A stretch of 43,447 nt of DNA from Chitinophaga pinensis (GCA_943332105.1 CALQOD010000011.1:1-43447), one strand, 5' to 3'. Counted from the first letter of the stretch, positions 18,463-27,354 are shown. Numbers and translations are program-made. Notes: a model not told the origin generated them from the letters alone.

Positions 18463-19217
18463 GTGAAAATATAATTTATGGTATTATGTCAGCAATGCCA
18501 GAAGAAATAGATGGTGTTATTAGTTTAATTCATGATCCTCAGCATAAAAGTATAGCAGGCCGAACGTATACTACTGGAACAATCAATGATAAAGATGTTG
18601 TTGTTGTTTTTTCGAGGTGGGGAAAGGTTGCAGCTGCGTCTACTGCCACTACGCTGATAGATTATTTTAAGGTAGATAAAATTGTTTTTACTGGCATTGC
18701 AGGCGCTATTCACGATGATTTAAATGTAGGCGATATTGTCGTTGCCGATAGTTGTGTTTTTCATGATTTGGATACTCGTCCACTAAACGAAAGGTTTGTA
18801 GTGCCAATTATCAATAAAAAGTTTTTCGAATTAAATGTTTCAGAATCGTGGTACCTCAAATTGGTAAATACTTTTCATGCTAATAATATCAATCAAATCA
18901 TTGATGAGAATTGGATAAGTTTATTCAATCTGCGTACGGTTCAAGTAGTACGTCGTTCAATTGCTACTGGCGATCAGTTTGTCAATTCAGAAAAGATGAA
19001 AGATGATTTAAGAATCAATTTACCCGTGGTTGCTTGTGTTGAAATGGAAGGTGCTGCTGTTGCACAAATATGTTTTGAGTATAATATCCCCTGTAGTATA
19101 GTTCGTACAATTTCAGATAGTGCCAATAATACAGCGGCTATGGATTTTATGCCATTTGCAAAACATGTGGCTTCGTCTTATTCTGTTGCTATAGTAACTG
19201 CTTTATTATCTGACTGA
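18459..19217 (+). CDS. mtnN: 5'-methylthioadenosine/S-adenosylhomocysteine nucleosidase
   Basis: IMSAMPEEIDGVISLI ... VFTGIAGAIHDDLNVGDIVVAD ... IATGDQFV ... VVACVEMEGAAVAQIC ... VRTISDSAN. Confidence 0.9.
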   Translation: MSENIIYGIMSAMPEEIDGVISLIHDPQHKSIAGRTYTTGTINDKDVVVVFSRWGKVAAASTATTLIDYFKVDKIVFTGIAGAIHDDLNVGDIVVADSCVFHDLDTRPLNERFVVPIINKKFFELNVSESWYLKLVNTFHANNINQIIDENWISLFNLRTVQVVRRSIATGDQFVNSEKMKDDLRINLPVVACVEMEGAAVAQICFEYNIPCSIVRTISDSANNTAAMDFMPFAKHVASSYSVAIVTALLSD

Positions 19218-19236
19218 TTTTAGCTATTTTTAAAGT

Positions 19237-20364
19237 GTGAAAAAATCGCATCTCATTTTATTATTGTTCCTTTGCTTTGCACTCGGATTGTTTGCGCAGC
19301 ATTTTTACGATAGACATTTTGGGAGAGAAGTAATTAATTTAAGTGACCCAAGTTCTCCATATTTTAAACCTAGTGCGTTTGAAAATACCCCGACTGATTC
19401 TATAATCCCTAAGCTTGAAATTCCCCTCATAAAGTCAGGAGATCAAATTGTAGAACACAAAGCTTATACCCTAGATTATATTGAAAAGTACGAGCAAGCC
19501 GAATGGGTGGCTTATGAATTAACGGCTGATGAAACTTTAAAGAAGTTTGAACGAAGTAGTAAATTCTTCTCTGATCCTTCTGTTAAAACGGGGTCAGCTA
19601 ATGATGCTGATTATAAAGGTTCAGGTTATGATAGAGGCCATTTAGCTCCTGCAGGTGATATGAGTTATAGCGAAGAGACGATGTTAGAGTCTTTTTATTA
19701 TAGCAATATGTCGCCTCAAGTGCCATCCTTCAATCGTGGAATATGGAAGCGTTTAGAAGAAAAACTTAGGGATTGGGCTGTGTTATATCAATCTATTTAT
19801 ATTGTAACGGGTCCTGTTTTAACTTCAGGAACTGTAGCGTCTGTTAATGGATTATCGGTACCCACTTATTATTATAAAGTTATTCTCGATTATCATGGTT
19901 CACACCTGCAAGGTATTGGGTTTATTATGCGTAATGAAGGTGCTGATGGTGAATTAAAACAATATGCGGTTACGATTGATAGTGTAGAAAAATTTACTGG
20001 CATCGATTTCTTTCCCAGGCTTCCTGATGCCTCAGAGAATGCCGTAGAGAAACGGGTTTGTTTATCATGTTGGGATTGGAATAATTCTGTTTCCCGTCAT
20101 TCAGATGTTAAAAACCAAGGTGTTTCCGCTCAGTGCAATGGAACAACAAAAGCAGGTGCAAGATGTAGGAAAACAACAAAGGATCCTAGCGGCTTTTGTT
20201 ACCTGCATATAAATCAAACAGGTTCTTCCAGTCCTAGGCAATCCAATATTGAATCTAAGAGTCCCTCTTCAAGTCAATGCTTAGGGACTACTAAAAAAGG
20301 TAGTCGTTGTCGTAGAATGACTCGTAGTCCTAGCGGATATTGTTACCAGCACGGCGGTAACTAA
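19237..20364 (+). CDS. Secreted DNA/RNA non-specific endonuclease (NUC1/EndoG type) with two C-terminal Cys/His (DUF5763-like) repeats
   Basis: GTG start; SGYDRGHLAPAGDMSYSEETMLESFYYSNMSPQVPSFNRGIW; tail SAQCNGTTKAGARCRKTTKDPSGFCYLH and SSQCLGTTKKGSRCRRMTRSPSGYCYQH. Confidence 0.9.
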   Translation: MKKSHLILLLFLCFALGLFAQHFYDRHFGREVINLSDPSSPYFKPSAFENTPTDSIIPKLEIPLIKSGDQIVEHKAYTLDYIEKYEQAEWVAYELTADETLKKFERSSKFFSDPSVKTGSANDADYKGSGYDRGHLAPAGDMSYSEETMLESFYYSNMSPQVPSFNRGIWKRLEEKLRDWAVLYQSIYIVTGPVLTSGTVASVNGLSVPTYYYKVILDYHGSHLQGIGFIMRNEGADGELKQYAVTIDSVEKFTGIDFFPRLPDASENAVEKRVCLSCWDWNNSVSRHSDVKNQGVSAQCNGTTKAGARCRKTTKDPSGFCYLHINQTGSSSPRQSNIESKSPSSSQCLGTTKKGSRCRRMTRSPSGYCYQHGGN

Positions 20365-20388
20365 TCAAAACTCATTAATCAAAGTAAT

Positions 20389-20979
20389 ATGTCAAGCAAC
20401 TTCTTTCGTTCAAATAGCTACTTTATAGACGAGAATGTTAACTTCTTTAAATTCGAAAATACTTACCAATTATATGATGATTTAGGCGTGCATATAGGTG
20501 CAGTATGTCAGAAATTGTCTTTCGGACAGAAGTTATTACGAATGTTACTTAGTAAATCGATGCTTCCATTCTTATTAGAAATTAAAGACCTCGACGGAAA
20601 TGTTCAGGTAAGTATTTCACGCGGTTGGACATTCTGGATGTCGAAAATTACCATTACAGATGGCAATGGTAATATGGCTGGTACAATCAAACAAAAGTTC
20701 AAATTCTTTAAGCCAGAGTTTATAATTTCAGATGCTAATGGTCTGGAAATAGCAATAATAAAAGGTGATTGGAAAGCTTGGAGTTTTGAAATCAACGACC
20801 CCAATCAAAAGCCAATTGGCACTATAAGTAAAAAATGGGCTGGTGCTATGCAGGAGATTTTTACTTCTGCAGACAAATATAATGTGTCCTTAAATTCGGA
20901 AATAACCGATAATTTGCGTAAAATTGCTATTCTATCCGCAGCAATTACCATCGATATGGTGCTTAAAGAAAGCAAATAA
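20389..20979 (+). CDS. Scramblase/LURP-one-related protein
   Basis: Tubby-like beta repeat pattern: LLEIKDLDGNVQVSISRGWTFWMSKITITDGNGNMAGTIKQKFKFFKPEFIISDANGLEIAIIKGDWKAWSFEI. Confidence 0.6.
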   Translation: MSSNFFRSNSYFIDENVNFFKFENTYQLYDDLGVHIGAVCQKLSFGQKLLRMLLSKSMLPFLLEIKDLDGNVQVSISRGWTFWMSKITITDGNGNMAGTIKQKFKFFKPEFIISDANGLEIAIIKGDWKAWSFEINDPNQKPIGTISKKWAGAMQEIFTSADKYNVSLNSEITDNLRKIAILSAAITIDMVLKESK

Positions 20980-21020
20980 TTATAAATAATAGAAACCTAA
21001 AATCATAAACCAAAAACAAA

Positions 21021-21848
21021 ATGAAAAAATTAGTATTAGCATTAGCTATGGTAAGCATTTTATTCAATGCTTGTAAAAAGGATGAGTCAACTCCTGCTTC
21101 TACCGGTTCTACAACATTAACTGTAGAGAAGAAGAACAGAGCAGCAGTAATTTATTTCGGAGAAGACTGGTGTCCTCCATGTGGTTCTTACGGAGGGCCA
21201 ACTTTAGACAGCTGTTTAAAGCAAGAAGGAACATTGTTAACCGGAATGAAAATCAATACAAGTTCAAATAATTCATCGTTGAACTGGTCAACAGGGCAAG
21301 GAATGTGGAATGTTTTTAATACAGGTGTTTTCGCTAGTGCAAACGCGATTCCTTCAATGGCTGTAAATACAACAAAACAAAGTGTTTCAACAAGCGTATC
21401 AAGTAATTATTCTGGTGCAGTTTCTAAGGCAACAACATTCGCTAACGGAACTATTATCGCAGGTATCGCATTAAGAAAAAGTATTTCAGGCGATTCTATG
21501 TCAGTTGATACGAAAGTGAAATTCTTTAGCGACATCGCAACAGGTTCTGATTACCGTTTAGCTGTTTATGTTGTAGAAGATAAAATTATAACATCACAGT
21601 CAACAAGCTCTGGAACAAATGCCAATTACGAATACCGCAATTTAGTTAGAACATGTAATGCTTCTGCTTATTATGGTTTAGAAGTAAATAATGGTGGTGA
21701 TGCAATTGCATTAGACCAAGAGTTTTCTGCTAATTATAAAATGTATTTAAAACCAACTTGGAATAAGAGTAACTTAAAAGTTATTGGAATTTTATGGAAA
21801 ATGGGTGGTTCTCCTGCTCAAATAGTAAATTCGAATGTTGTTAAGTAA
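21021..21848 (+). CDS. Omp28-related thioredoxin-like lipoprotein
   Basis: Lipobox ILFNACKKDE; AAVIYFGEDWCPPCGSYGGPTLDSC. Confidence 0.7.
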   Translation: MKKLVLALAMVSILFNACKKDESTPASTGSTTLTVEKKNRAAVIYFGEDWCPPCGSYGGPTLDSCLKQEGTLLTGMKINTSSNNSSLNWSTGQGMWNVFNTGVFASANAIPSMAVNTTKQSVSTSVSSNYSGAVSKATTFANGTIIAGIALRKSISGDSMSVDTKVKFFSDIATGSDYRLAVYVVEDKIITSQSTSSGTNANYEYRNLVRTCNASAYYGLEVNNGGDAIALDQEFSANYKMYLKPTWNKSNLKVIGILWKMGGSPAQIVNSNVVK

Positions 21849-21864
21849 TTAATCGATATTTTTT

Positions 21865-21896
21865 AAAGTCCCGAGGTTAACTCGGGACTTTTTTAT
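21865..21896 (+). terminator. Rho-independent-type terminator after the Omp28-like gene
   Basis: AAAGTCCCGAG-GTTAA-CTCGGGACTTT perfect 11-bp stem followed by T-rich tract. Confidence 0.85.
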
Positions 21897-21906
21897 TTTT
21901 ACAACT

Positions 21907-22224
21907 ATGGAAATTTTATTTGAAAAGCCATTTCGCAAATTGCTAAATCAAGATGGGGATGGTGTTGTATCATCAGCAGTTTTAATCGCTGTAATTAAAA
22001 TTTCAGACAAATCTCAATTGGCTAATTCGTTTATTGAATACGATACTGATATGGATTATGACATTGTAGAAAACATCCCATTGCTAATGTTGCTCTTTTT
22101 AAAGCCATCAAAAAATAATTCCAAAAATGTTTTTGTTACAATAAGGAATTGGACAGAAGAGAAAGAGATGCTTTATCAGAATCAAATTGGAAAAGAATTC
22201 AAGGTCGCTATTGAAAGCAAATAA
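21907..22224 (+). CDS. Hypothetical protein (105 aa)
   Basis: Intact ORF after terminator; no recognised domain. Confidence 0.5.
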   Translation: MEILFEKPFRKLLNQDGDGVVSSAVLIAVIKISDKSQLANSFIEYDTDMDYDIVENIPLLMLLFLKPSKNNSKNVFVTIRNWTEEKEMLYQNQIGKEFKVAIESK

Positions 22225-22231
22225 AATAAAG

Positions 22232-23245
22232 CTATTTGCCCTTCTTGAAAACACTCTCTGCAATTCCTTTTACCGATACTATGTTCAACGGAAACTCTAG
22301 GAATACATGCAAGAAACTTAAGAAGAACAATACGATGATTCCTGTTCTATAATCATATAAGTAGAAGCTTATACTCGCAATCCAGATTGCTGCAATAATT
22401 CCTAGTCTGGTTTTTGAAATACCCTTGTGCCAACCAATAATAGAGGTTTTAGAAAACCAATTTAGGTAATGAAAAGTATATGCAAAAGCTATAAATATCT
22501 GAATTTTGATTCCTAAAGAAGATAATAAATAAAACGGCTCTGATTTGTTGCTTTTCAGCAAATCGGCTAGTGAATAATTTAATGCCTGAAACCCACTTGC
22601 AAAGAAGTTGTCTTGTATTGACTTACTTAAAACATACTGATCCGTATGAATATTCCCAAAACTCACAATTAAGGGTATACAAGTAAGCAGAATTACGCCT
22701 ATATAACCGGGAGTGCTTTTTGATTTTATTGCTCCAAATAGCATAAATAATAGGGTGAAAAAATAAACATGGATGATGGTTGGCAAAAATACGCTTACTA
22801 GTACAATTGAAAATGATACATACTTTAAAATAAGACATGAAATAAAGATGCTTAATACTAAAAAAAGTAAAGTGTGTTTAATATCCTTTAAAAACACCAA
22901 TCCGATGGAAAATAATAATGCAGCAAGTAAAATAATATTTGAAGAAGAATTAAGTTCTTTTAAAAAGCCTTTTACTATTTCAATTTCATAGATAAAATCG
23001 AAAAATGGCAGGGAAAGCAAAAGCGGTATTGAAATTATCAATCCGAATAAAAAAAAGATGTTAATCCAATTTTTCTTTTTGATAAAATAGTTTCTTTCTT
23101 TTAACCAGTTAATCTCTGTAAGGTAATGTAAAGGCCCTAAAAAGGCATATGAAAATAGAAAGAGTTCAAAAGGGATTTTGTATGCTAATATCAATGAAAT
23201 GATAATCAGAAATATGTTTAGTCGATCTATGTTTTTACTTTCCAT
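22232..23245 (-). CDS. Polytopic membrane protein of unknown function with conserved-looking intramembrane His
   Basis: Many TM segments; YAFLGPLHYLTEINWLKERNYF, TIIHVYFFTLLFMLFG, YTFHYLNWFSKTSIIGWHKG, FLHVFLEFPLN. Confidence 0.65.
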   Translation of the reverse strand: MESKNIDRLNIFLIIISLILAYKIPFELFLFSYAFLGPLHYLTEINWLKERNYFIKKKNWINIFFLFGLIISIPLLLSLPFFDFIYEIEIVKGFLKELNSSSNIILLAALLFSIGLVFLKDIKHTLLFLVLSIFISCLILKYVSFSIVLVSVFLPTIIHVYFFTLLFMLFGAIKSKSTPGYIGVILLTCIPLIVSFGNIHTDQYVLSKSIQDNFFASGFQALNYSLADLLKSNKSEPFYLLSSLGIKIQIFIAFAYTFHYLNWFSKTSIIGWHKGISKTRLGIIAAIWIASISFYLYDYRTGIIVLFFLSFLHVFLEFPLNIVSVKGIAESVFKKGK

Positions 23246-23348
23246 TATGGTATTTTCAAGTCATAAAGTTATCTAATAATTTAATTATTTTCAAATGTGC
23301 TTTTTTAACTAAATTTCATCAATTATTTATTATTTCAATTAAATTATG

Positions 23349-23356
23349 TAAATTTG
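23349..23356 (+). promoter_or_regulatory. -7 box TAAATTTG, 5 nt before DinB ATG
   Basis: TAnnTTTG match. Confidence 0.5.
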
Positions 23357-23361
23357 ATAAA

Positions 23362-23853
23362 ATGCTTATTATGACAAATCTTCAATTCTTTAAAACTTGT
23401 TGGCAAAATGAATTAAATGCTACAATTAACATTTTTGCAGCATTACCAAACGATAAATTAAATTATCGGCCACATGAAATTAATCGTTCTGCATATGAAA
23501 TTGTAGAACATTTAATTGGGCATTCAATCGACCTTGTCACAATTGCATCTTCTAATTCATGCGATGAAACATTGGTCTATAAGTTCGACACATTGCAAGT
23601 CGCTGCTGAGGTTTACCAATCAAAATCTGATGAACTTTCAGTGGTTTTAAATTCTCTTTCAGAAGATCAATGGGAAAATGAAGAGGTCGCATTAACAATA
23701 AATCACAACCCTTTTATCACGTTAAAGCGTAATCAAATGATGTGGTTTTTCTTCTTTGATATCATACATCACAGGGGGCAATTATCAGCTTATGTTCGTC
23801 CGATGGGTGGCAAAAATCCGGCTATTTACGGATATAGTGCAGATACTCAATAA
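23362..23853 (+). CDS. DinB-like family protein (start 23362 or 23371)
   Basis: FFKTCWQNELNATINIFAALPNDKLNYRPHEINRSAYEIVEHLIGH ... DIIHHRGQLSAYVRPMG. Confidence 0.8.
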   Translation: MLIMTNLQFFKTCWQNELNATINIFAALPNDKLNYRPHEINRSAYEIVEHLIGHSIDLVTIASSNSCDETLVYKFDTLQVAAEVYQSKSDELSVVLNSLSEDQWENEEVALTINHNPFITLKRNQMMWFFFFDIIHHRGQLSAYVRPMGGKNPAIYGYSADTQ

Positions 23854-23895
23854 TTTTTTTTTCATTTTTAGGGGCAACATAATATTTTTTTATGT

Positions 23896-23950
23896 CATTC
23901 GTAAAATAATAACATTGACACTGTATTATTAAATCGAATGTTTTTTTTCT
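23896..23950 (+). terminator. AT-rich hairpin followed by T8; possible terminator downstream of the DinB gene
   Basis: CATTCGTAAAATAATA-acattgacactg-TATTATTAAATCGAATG then TTTTTTTT; imperfect inverted repeat. Confidence 0.45.
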
Positions 23951-24076
23951 TAAATTTATATGTCATATAATGACAAACATACTTGTTTATTAATTTAGCT
24001 TCAATTACATTCGCACGCAATACAAAAGTTACATCAAGTATTCGACTTACGGGGGTAATGTCAATTATTAGTAATT

Positions 24077-24661
24077 ATGTTTAGAAACTATCCAGGTGAA
24101 AAATGGGAGACCATTGACGTAGATCATAAGCTGCGCTATAACTATGCGATTTCAAATTATGGTCGTTTGGTTAGTTATTCAGAGTCTATTAAAGAAGGCA
24201 GGATAATTAAACCAGGTAGAGTAGAGGGTTATACAACATTTAGGTACAAGATTTATGCTGGCGCCAAGATTAGATATTTTTCAAAGATGATTCATAATTT
24301 GGTTTCAGATAAGTTTTTAGTTAAGCAGACAACCGAACATTGTTATGTAATTCATCTAGATCGTAATAAGTCAAATAATTATTACAAAAATCTCAAGTGG
24401 GTAACTCGCGAAGAAAGTATTGCATTTAAAAAGGAAAGTCCTGCTGTTAAAGAAGCAATGCGCAAGTTGGTTGAGATAAATAAAAAGCGCGATGGTGCTA
24501 AGCTAACCGAATCAAAAGTTCGCTTGCTAAAGAAAAAGATATTTGATCCTAACAGAAAGACAAGACTTAAAATGATCGCTAAGCAATTTGGCATTAGTGA
24601 AATGCAGCTTTATAGAATTAAGTCGGGTGAAAATTGGGGTCATGTAAAAATAGACGAATAA
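24077..24661 (+). CDS. NUMOD4/HNH-type endonuclease-like protein with C-terminal HTH
   Basis: GEKWETIDVDHKLRYNYAISNYGRLVSY (NUMOD4); MIHNLVSDKFL...HCYVIHLDRNKSNNYYKNLKWVTREE (HNH-like); MIAKQFGISEMQLYRIKSGENWGHV (HTH). Confidence 0.75.
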   Translation: MFRNYPGEKWETIDVDHKLRYNYAISNYGRLVSYSESIKEGRIIKPGRVEGYTTFRYKIYAGAKIRYFSKMIHNLVSDKFLVKQTTEHCYVIHLDRNKSNNYYKNLKWVTREESIAFKKESPAVKEAMRKLVEINKKRDGAKLTESKVRLLKKKIFDPNRKTRLKMIAKQFGISEMQLYRIKSGENWGHVKIDE

Positions 24662-24689
24662 TATTTATCGTCAATTAATTACAATTCGT

Positions 24690-24697
24690 TAGATTTG
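24690..24697 (+). promoter_or_regulatory. -7 box TAGATTTG, 6 nt before ATG 24704
   Basis: TAnnTTTG match. Confidence 0.5.
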
Positions 24698-24703
24698 CTA
24701 GCG

Positions 24704-25246
24704 ATGAGAAAATTTTTATACATTATTTTATTTCTTCCAGTTTTTTCATTTGGCCAGAATGATACCGTTGCGATAATTAAAACTAAAGAACCTGCTGATA
24801 TTTTTTCTGCTGGGCTTGGTTATGGTCAGGATTTGGGTGGTATTGGCGTGAATCTCACCTACTATGCTACAAACAAGATAGGTTTTCAAGGTGGATTAGG
24901 TTATGCAAATCCTGGAATTGGATATAATGTTGGCCTTAAATTTCGATTTTTAAAAGAGGAATTTTTATCACATCGTACCCCTTTTTTTATTGCAATGTAT
25001 GGGTATACTGCGGCTCTTAAAGTAAAAGACAGCCCCAATCTAAATAAAGTTTTTATTGGCCCTTCTCTTGGATTTGGAATGGATTCTAAAGCGATGGGCT
25101 TAAGTCATACTTATTGGTCGTTTGCAGTTTTTTATCCGTTTATTGGGAATGACATCCAAAAATATATTAGTAGTAATCATATCAGTTTGTCAAAAAGCGC
25201 TACTCCAATTACAATTTCAATTTCCTATAAGGTAATTATTCGATAG
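24704..25246 (+). CDS. Secreted small beta-barrel/OMP-like hypothetical protein
   Basis: Start revised to ATG 24704; MRKFLYIILFLPVFSFGQ signal peptide; glycine/aromatic alternating strands. Confidence 0.6.
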   Translation: MRKFLYIILFLPVFSFGQNDTVAIIKTKEPADIFSAGLGYGQDLGGIGVNLTYYATNKIGFQGGLGYANPGIGYNVGLKFRFLKEEFLSHRTPFFIAMYGYTAALKVKDSPNLNKVFIGPSLGFGMDSKAMGLSHTYWSFAVFYPFIGNDIQKYISSNHISLSKSATPITISISYKVIIR

Positions 25247-25304
25247 TATTATCCTTTCTTTTCTAACATGATTTCAAAATCACTTTATTAGTTATATTAG
25301 TGAA

Positions 25305-26297
25305 ATGAATCAAGAACAACCTGGATTTAATCACAGCGCTGTAAATCGCTTGACTGCCTTATGGGCTTTAAATGAATCTGGCTTAGGTGGAGCGTTACAC
25401 GCGGCTAAATTCCCTTTCACAGGGATTTTCGTTGGTGGGTTCGCGGTAATTTTAATTTCGTTGATAGCGCGATATTCAAACTATAGTTTCAAAGCAATTT
25501 TAAAGGCTACTGCAATGGTGTTGATGATTAAAGCTGCTGTTAGTCCGCATTCTCCATTTCCAGCTTACTTGGCCGTTTCATTCCAAGGGCTTTTAGGTGC
25601 TATGCTTTTCTCCTTAACACGAAATTTTAAAATTACGCCTGTTGTTTTCGGTGGATTAGCGCTTCTAGAATCTGCTATTCAAAAAATACTTTTAACGGTT
25701 TTGTTCTTTGGAATGTCTTTTTGGAAATCAGTGGACGATTTTATTTTTTCTACTATAAAGATTTTTCAGTTACCCGCTGATTTTTCTTTTAGTGAATGGA
25801 TTGCTATAAGTTATGTTGTTCTTTACTTTGTTTTGGGATTGGTAATTGGAAAATTTACAAAGCAAATTCCTGATGCTGTTTCTTCTCTTGATTTTTCTAT
25901 GATTAAATTGAAGGATATAGAGCATCCTGTTAAACAAAATCGTAAAAGAAGAAAACGATTAATAGTGATGGTTGCACTTTCAATATTATTTTCTTTTCAG
26001 TTAATTTCTGTTTTTCTTGGTTTGCCATTCGGAAATCTGCTTGCTAGACTAGTATTCTTTATGCTTTTGTTTTATTATGTAGTTGGACCATTAACTACTA
26101 AATTGATTCATATATTATCAAGAAAAAAATCTAAAGAAATTGAGGAACTAAATGAAGAAATGGCAAATCTTCGAATTGCTTTAAAGCCAGTTTTAAAACA
26201 GGTTACTAAAAATTATCATGGAATAAATCGAGTAAAAATGTTTATACTTTATATGGTAGCTATTTCCTTAAATGATGTAAGATTTGATAATGAATAG
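25305..26297 (+). CDS. Polytopic membrane protein of unknown function in a molybdenum-cofactor gene cluster
   Basis: Multiple TM; GLGGALHAAKFPFTGIFVGGF ... KAAVSPHSPFPAYLAVSFQGLLGAMLFSL; overlaps next gene. Confidence 0.65.
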   Translation: MNQEQPGFNHSAVNRLTALWALNESGLGGALHAAKFPFTGIFVGGFAVILISLIARYSNYSFKAILKATAMVLMIKAAVSPHSPFPAYLAVSFQGLLGAMLFSLTRNFKITPVVFGGLALLESAIQKILLTVLFFGMSFWKSVDDFIFSTIKIFQLPADFSFSEWIAISYVVLYFVLGLVIGKFTKQIPDAVSSLDFSMIKLKDIEHPVKQNRKRRKRLIVMVALSILFSFQLISVFLGLPFGNLLARLVFFMLLFYYVVGPLTTKLIHILSRKKSKEIEELNEEMANLRIALKPVLKQVTKNYHGINRVKMFILYMVAISLNDVRFDNE

Positions 26298-27354
26298 GAT
26301 TTTAATTTTATCAGGCACAATTCAAAGTGGAAAGACAACTTCACTTTTTAAACACTTTTCGAAATCTGATACTGTTGGAGGTTTTATTTGTCCTGACGTA
26401 AATGGATTAAGGATGATTTATTTTGCTGCTGAAAAAAGACTTGTTCCTTTTCAATTAAATCAATTAGATAATGTGACTTCAATTGGTAAATTTAATTTCG
26501 ATCAAGAAGTTTTTATCATGGCTTCCGATATTTTAATCAATCCAAAAACGCTAGAAAAAAATTTTGTTATTGTAGATGAAATAGGTCCACTAGAATTAAA
26601 AAATCAAGGATTTTATCATGCATTAGAAACACTAATCGATAATTGGAGAAAAAAAGAATACGGTACATTAATTCTTGTTGTAAGAGAATATTTAATTGCT
26701 GATGTAATTTCAAAATTTAATTTATCTGATTCTAAAATTATATCTAAGGAAGAACTTTTACCGGACATAAATACTTTTCCAGATATACATGGTTTGATTT
26801 TAAGTGGTGGGGAAAGTAGTAGAATGAAATCGGATAAGTTTTTATTAAAATATGATGGAGTAGAACAGTATAAACGGCTACAAAATATGTTTAAAGAGAT
26901 GAGCTTGAATGCTGTTTTATCTTGCAATGAAAATCAATATTCAAACAATAGTTTTGCAATTGATAAAATTCTTGATAATGAAATTTACAGTGAAGCAGGG
27001 CCTTTAACAGGTGTTTTATCTGCTTTTGAAAAGTTGAATTCTGATCTATTAATAGTTGGATGCGATTATCCTCTTTTGTCAATTGAGCATTTGCAAATAT
27101 TAAAACAATTTGCTGGTTACGGATTTAATGAAATAGCGTTTGTAAGAAATAATTCAATTGATGTAGTAGAACCACTCATTTGTTTTCTTTCTAAGCAATC
27201 GTTAAGTTGTTTAAAATTGTTTTATCAGGAGGGAGGTCGATCATTAAATAAATATTTGCAACAAGTAAATCCTTTAAAAATCCAATTACAAAACGATTCA
27301 TTTTTGCGAAGTTTCGATACACCTGAAGATTATTACTCTTATAATAAAAACTAA
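26284..27354 (+). CDS. Fusion: THEP1-like P-loop NTPase + molybdenum cofactor guanylyltransferase (MobA-like)
   Basis: LILSGTIQSGKTTSLFKHF (Walker A), FVIVDEIGPLELKNQGFYHALETLI; then GLILSGGESSRMKSDKFLLKYDG ... AGPLTGVLSAFEKLNSDLLIVGCDYPLL. Confidence 0.8.
   Translation: MIMNRILILSGTIQSGKTTSLFKHFSKSDTVGGFICPDVNGLRMIYFAAEKRLVPFQLNQLDNVTSIGKFNFDQEVFIMASDILINPKTLEKNFVIVDEIGPLELKNQGFYHALETLIDNWRKKEYGTLILVVREYLIADVISKFNLSDSKIISKEELLPDINTFPDIHGLILSGGESSRMKSDKFLLKYDGVEQYKRLQNMFKEMSLNAVLSCNENQYSNNSFAIDKILDNEIYSEAGPLTGVLSAFEKLNSDLLIVGCDYPLLSIEHLQILKQFAGYGFNEIAFVRNNSIDVVEPLICFLSKQSLSCLKLFYQEGGRSLNKYLQQVNPLKIQLQNDSFLRSFDTPEDYYSYNKN

Noticed and set aside
22623-22991. Small ORFs on both strands inside the polytopic membrane protein
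   Set aside because: Low-complexity hydrophobic coding region creates shadow frames; the 337-aa ORF explains the sequence better.
26616-27082. Reverse ORFs over the NTPase-MobA fusion
   Set aside because: Antisense to a frame with Walker A and MobA motifs.
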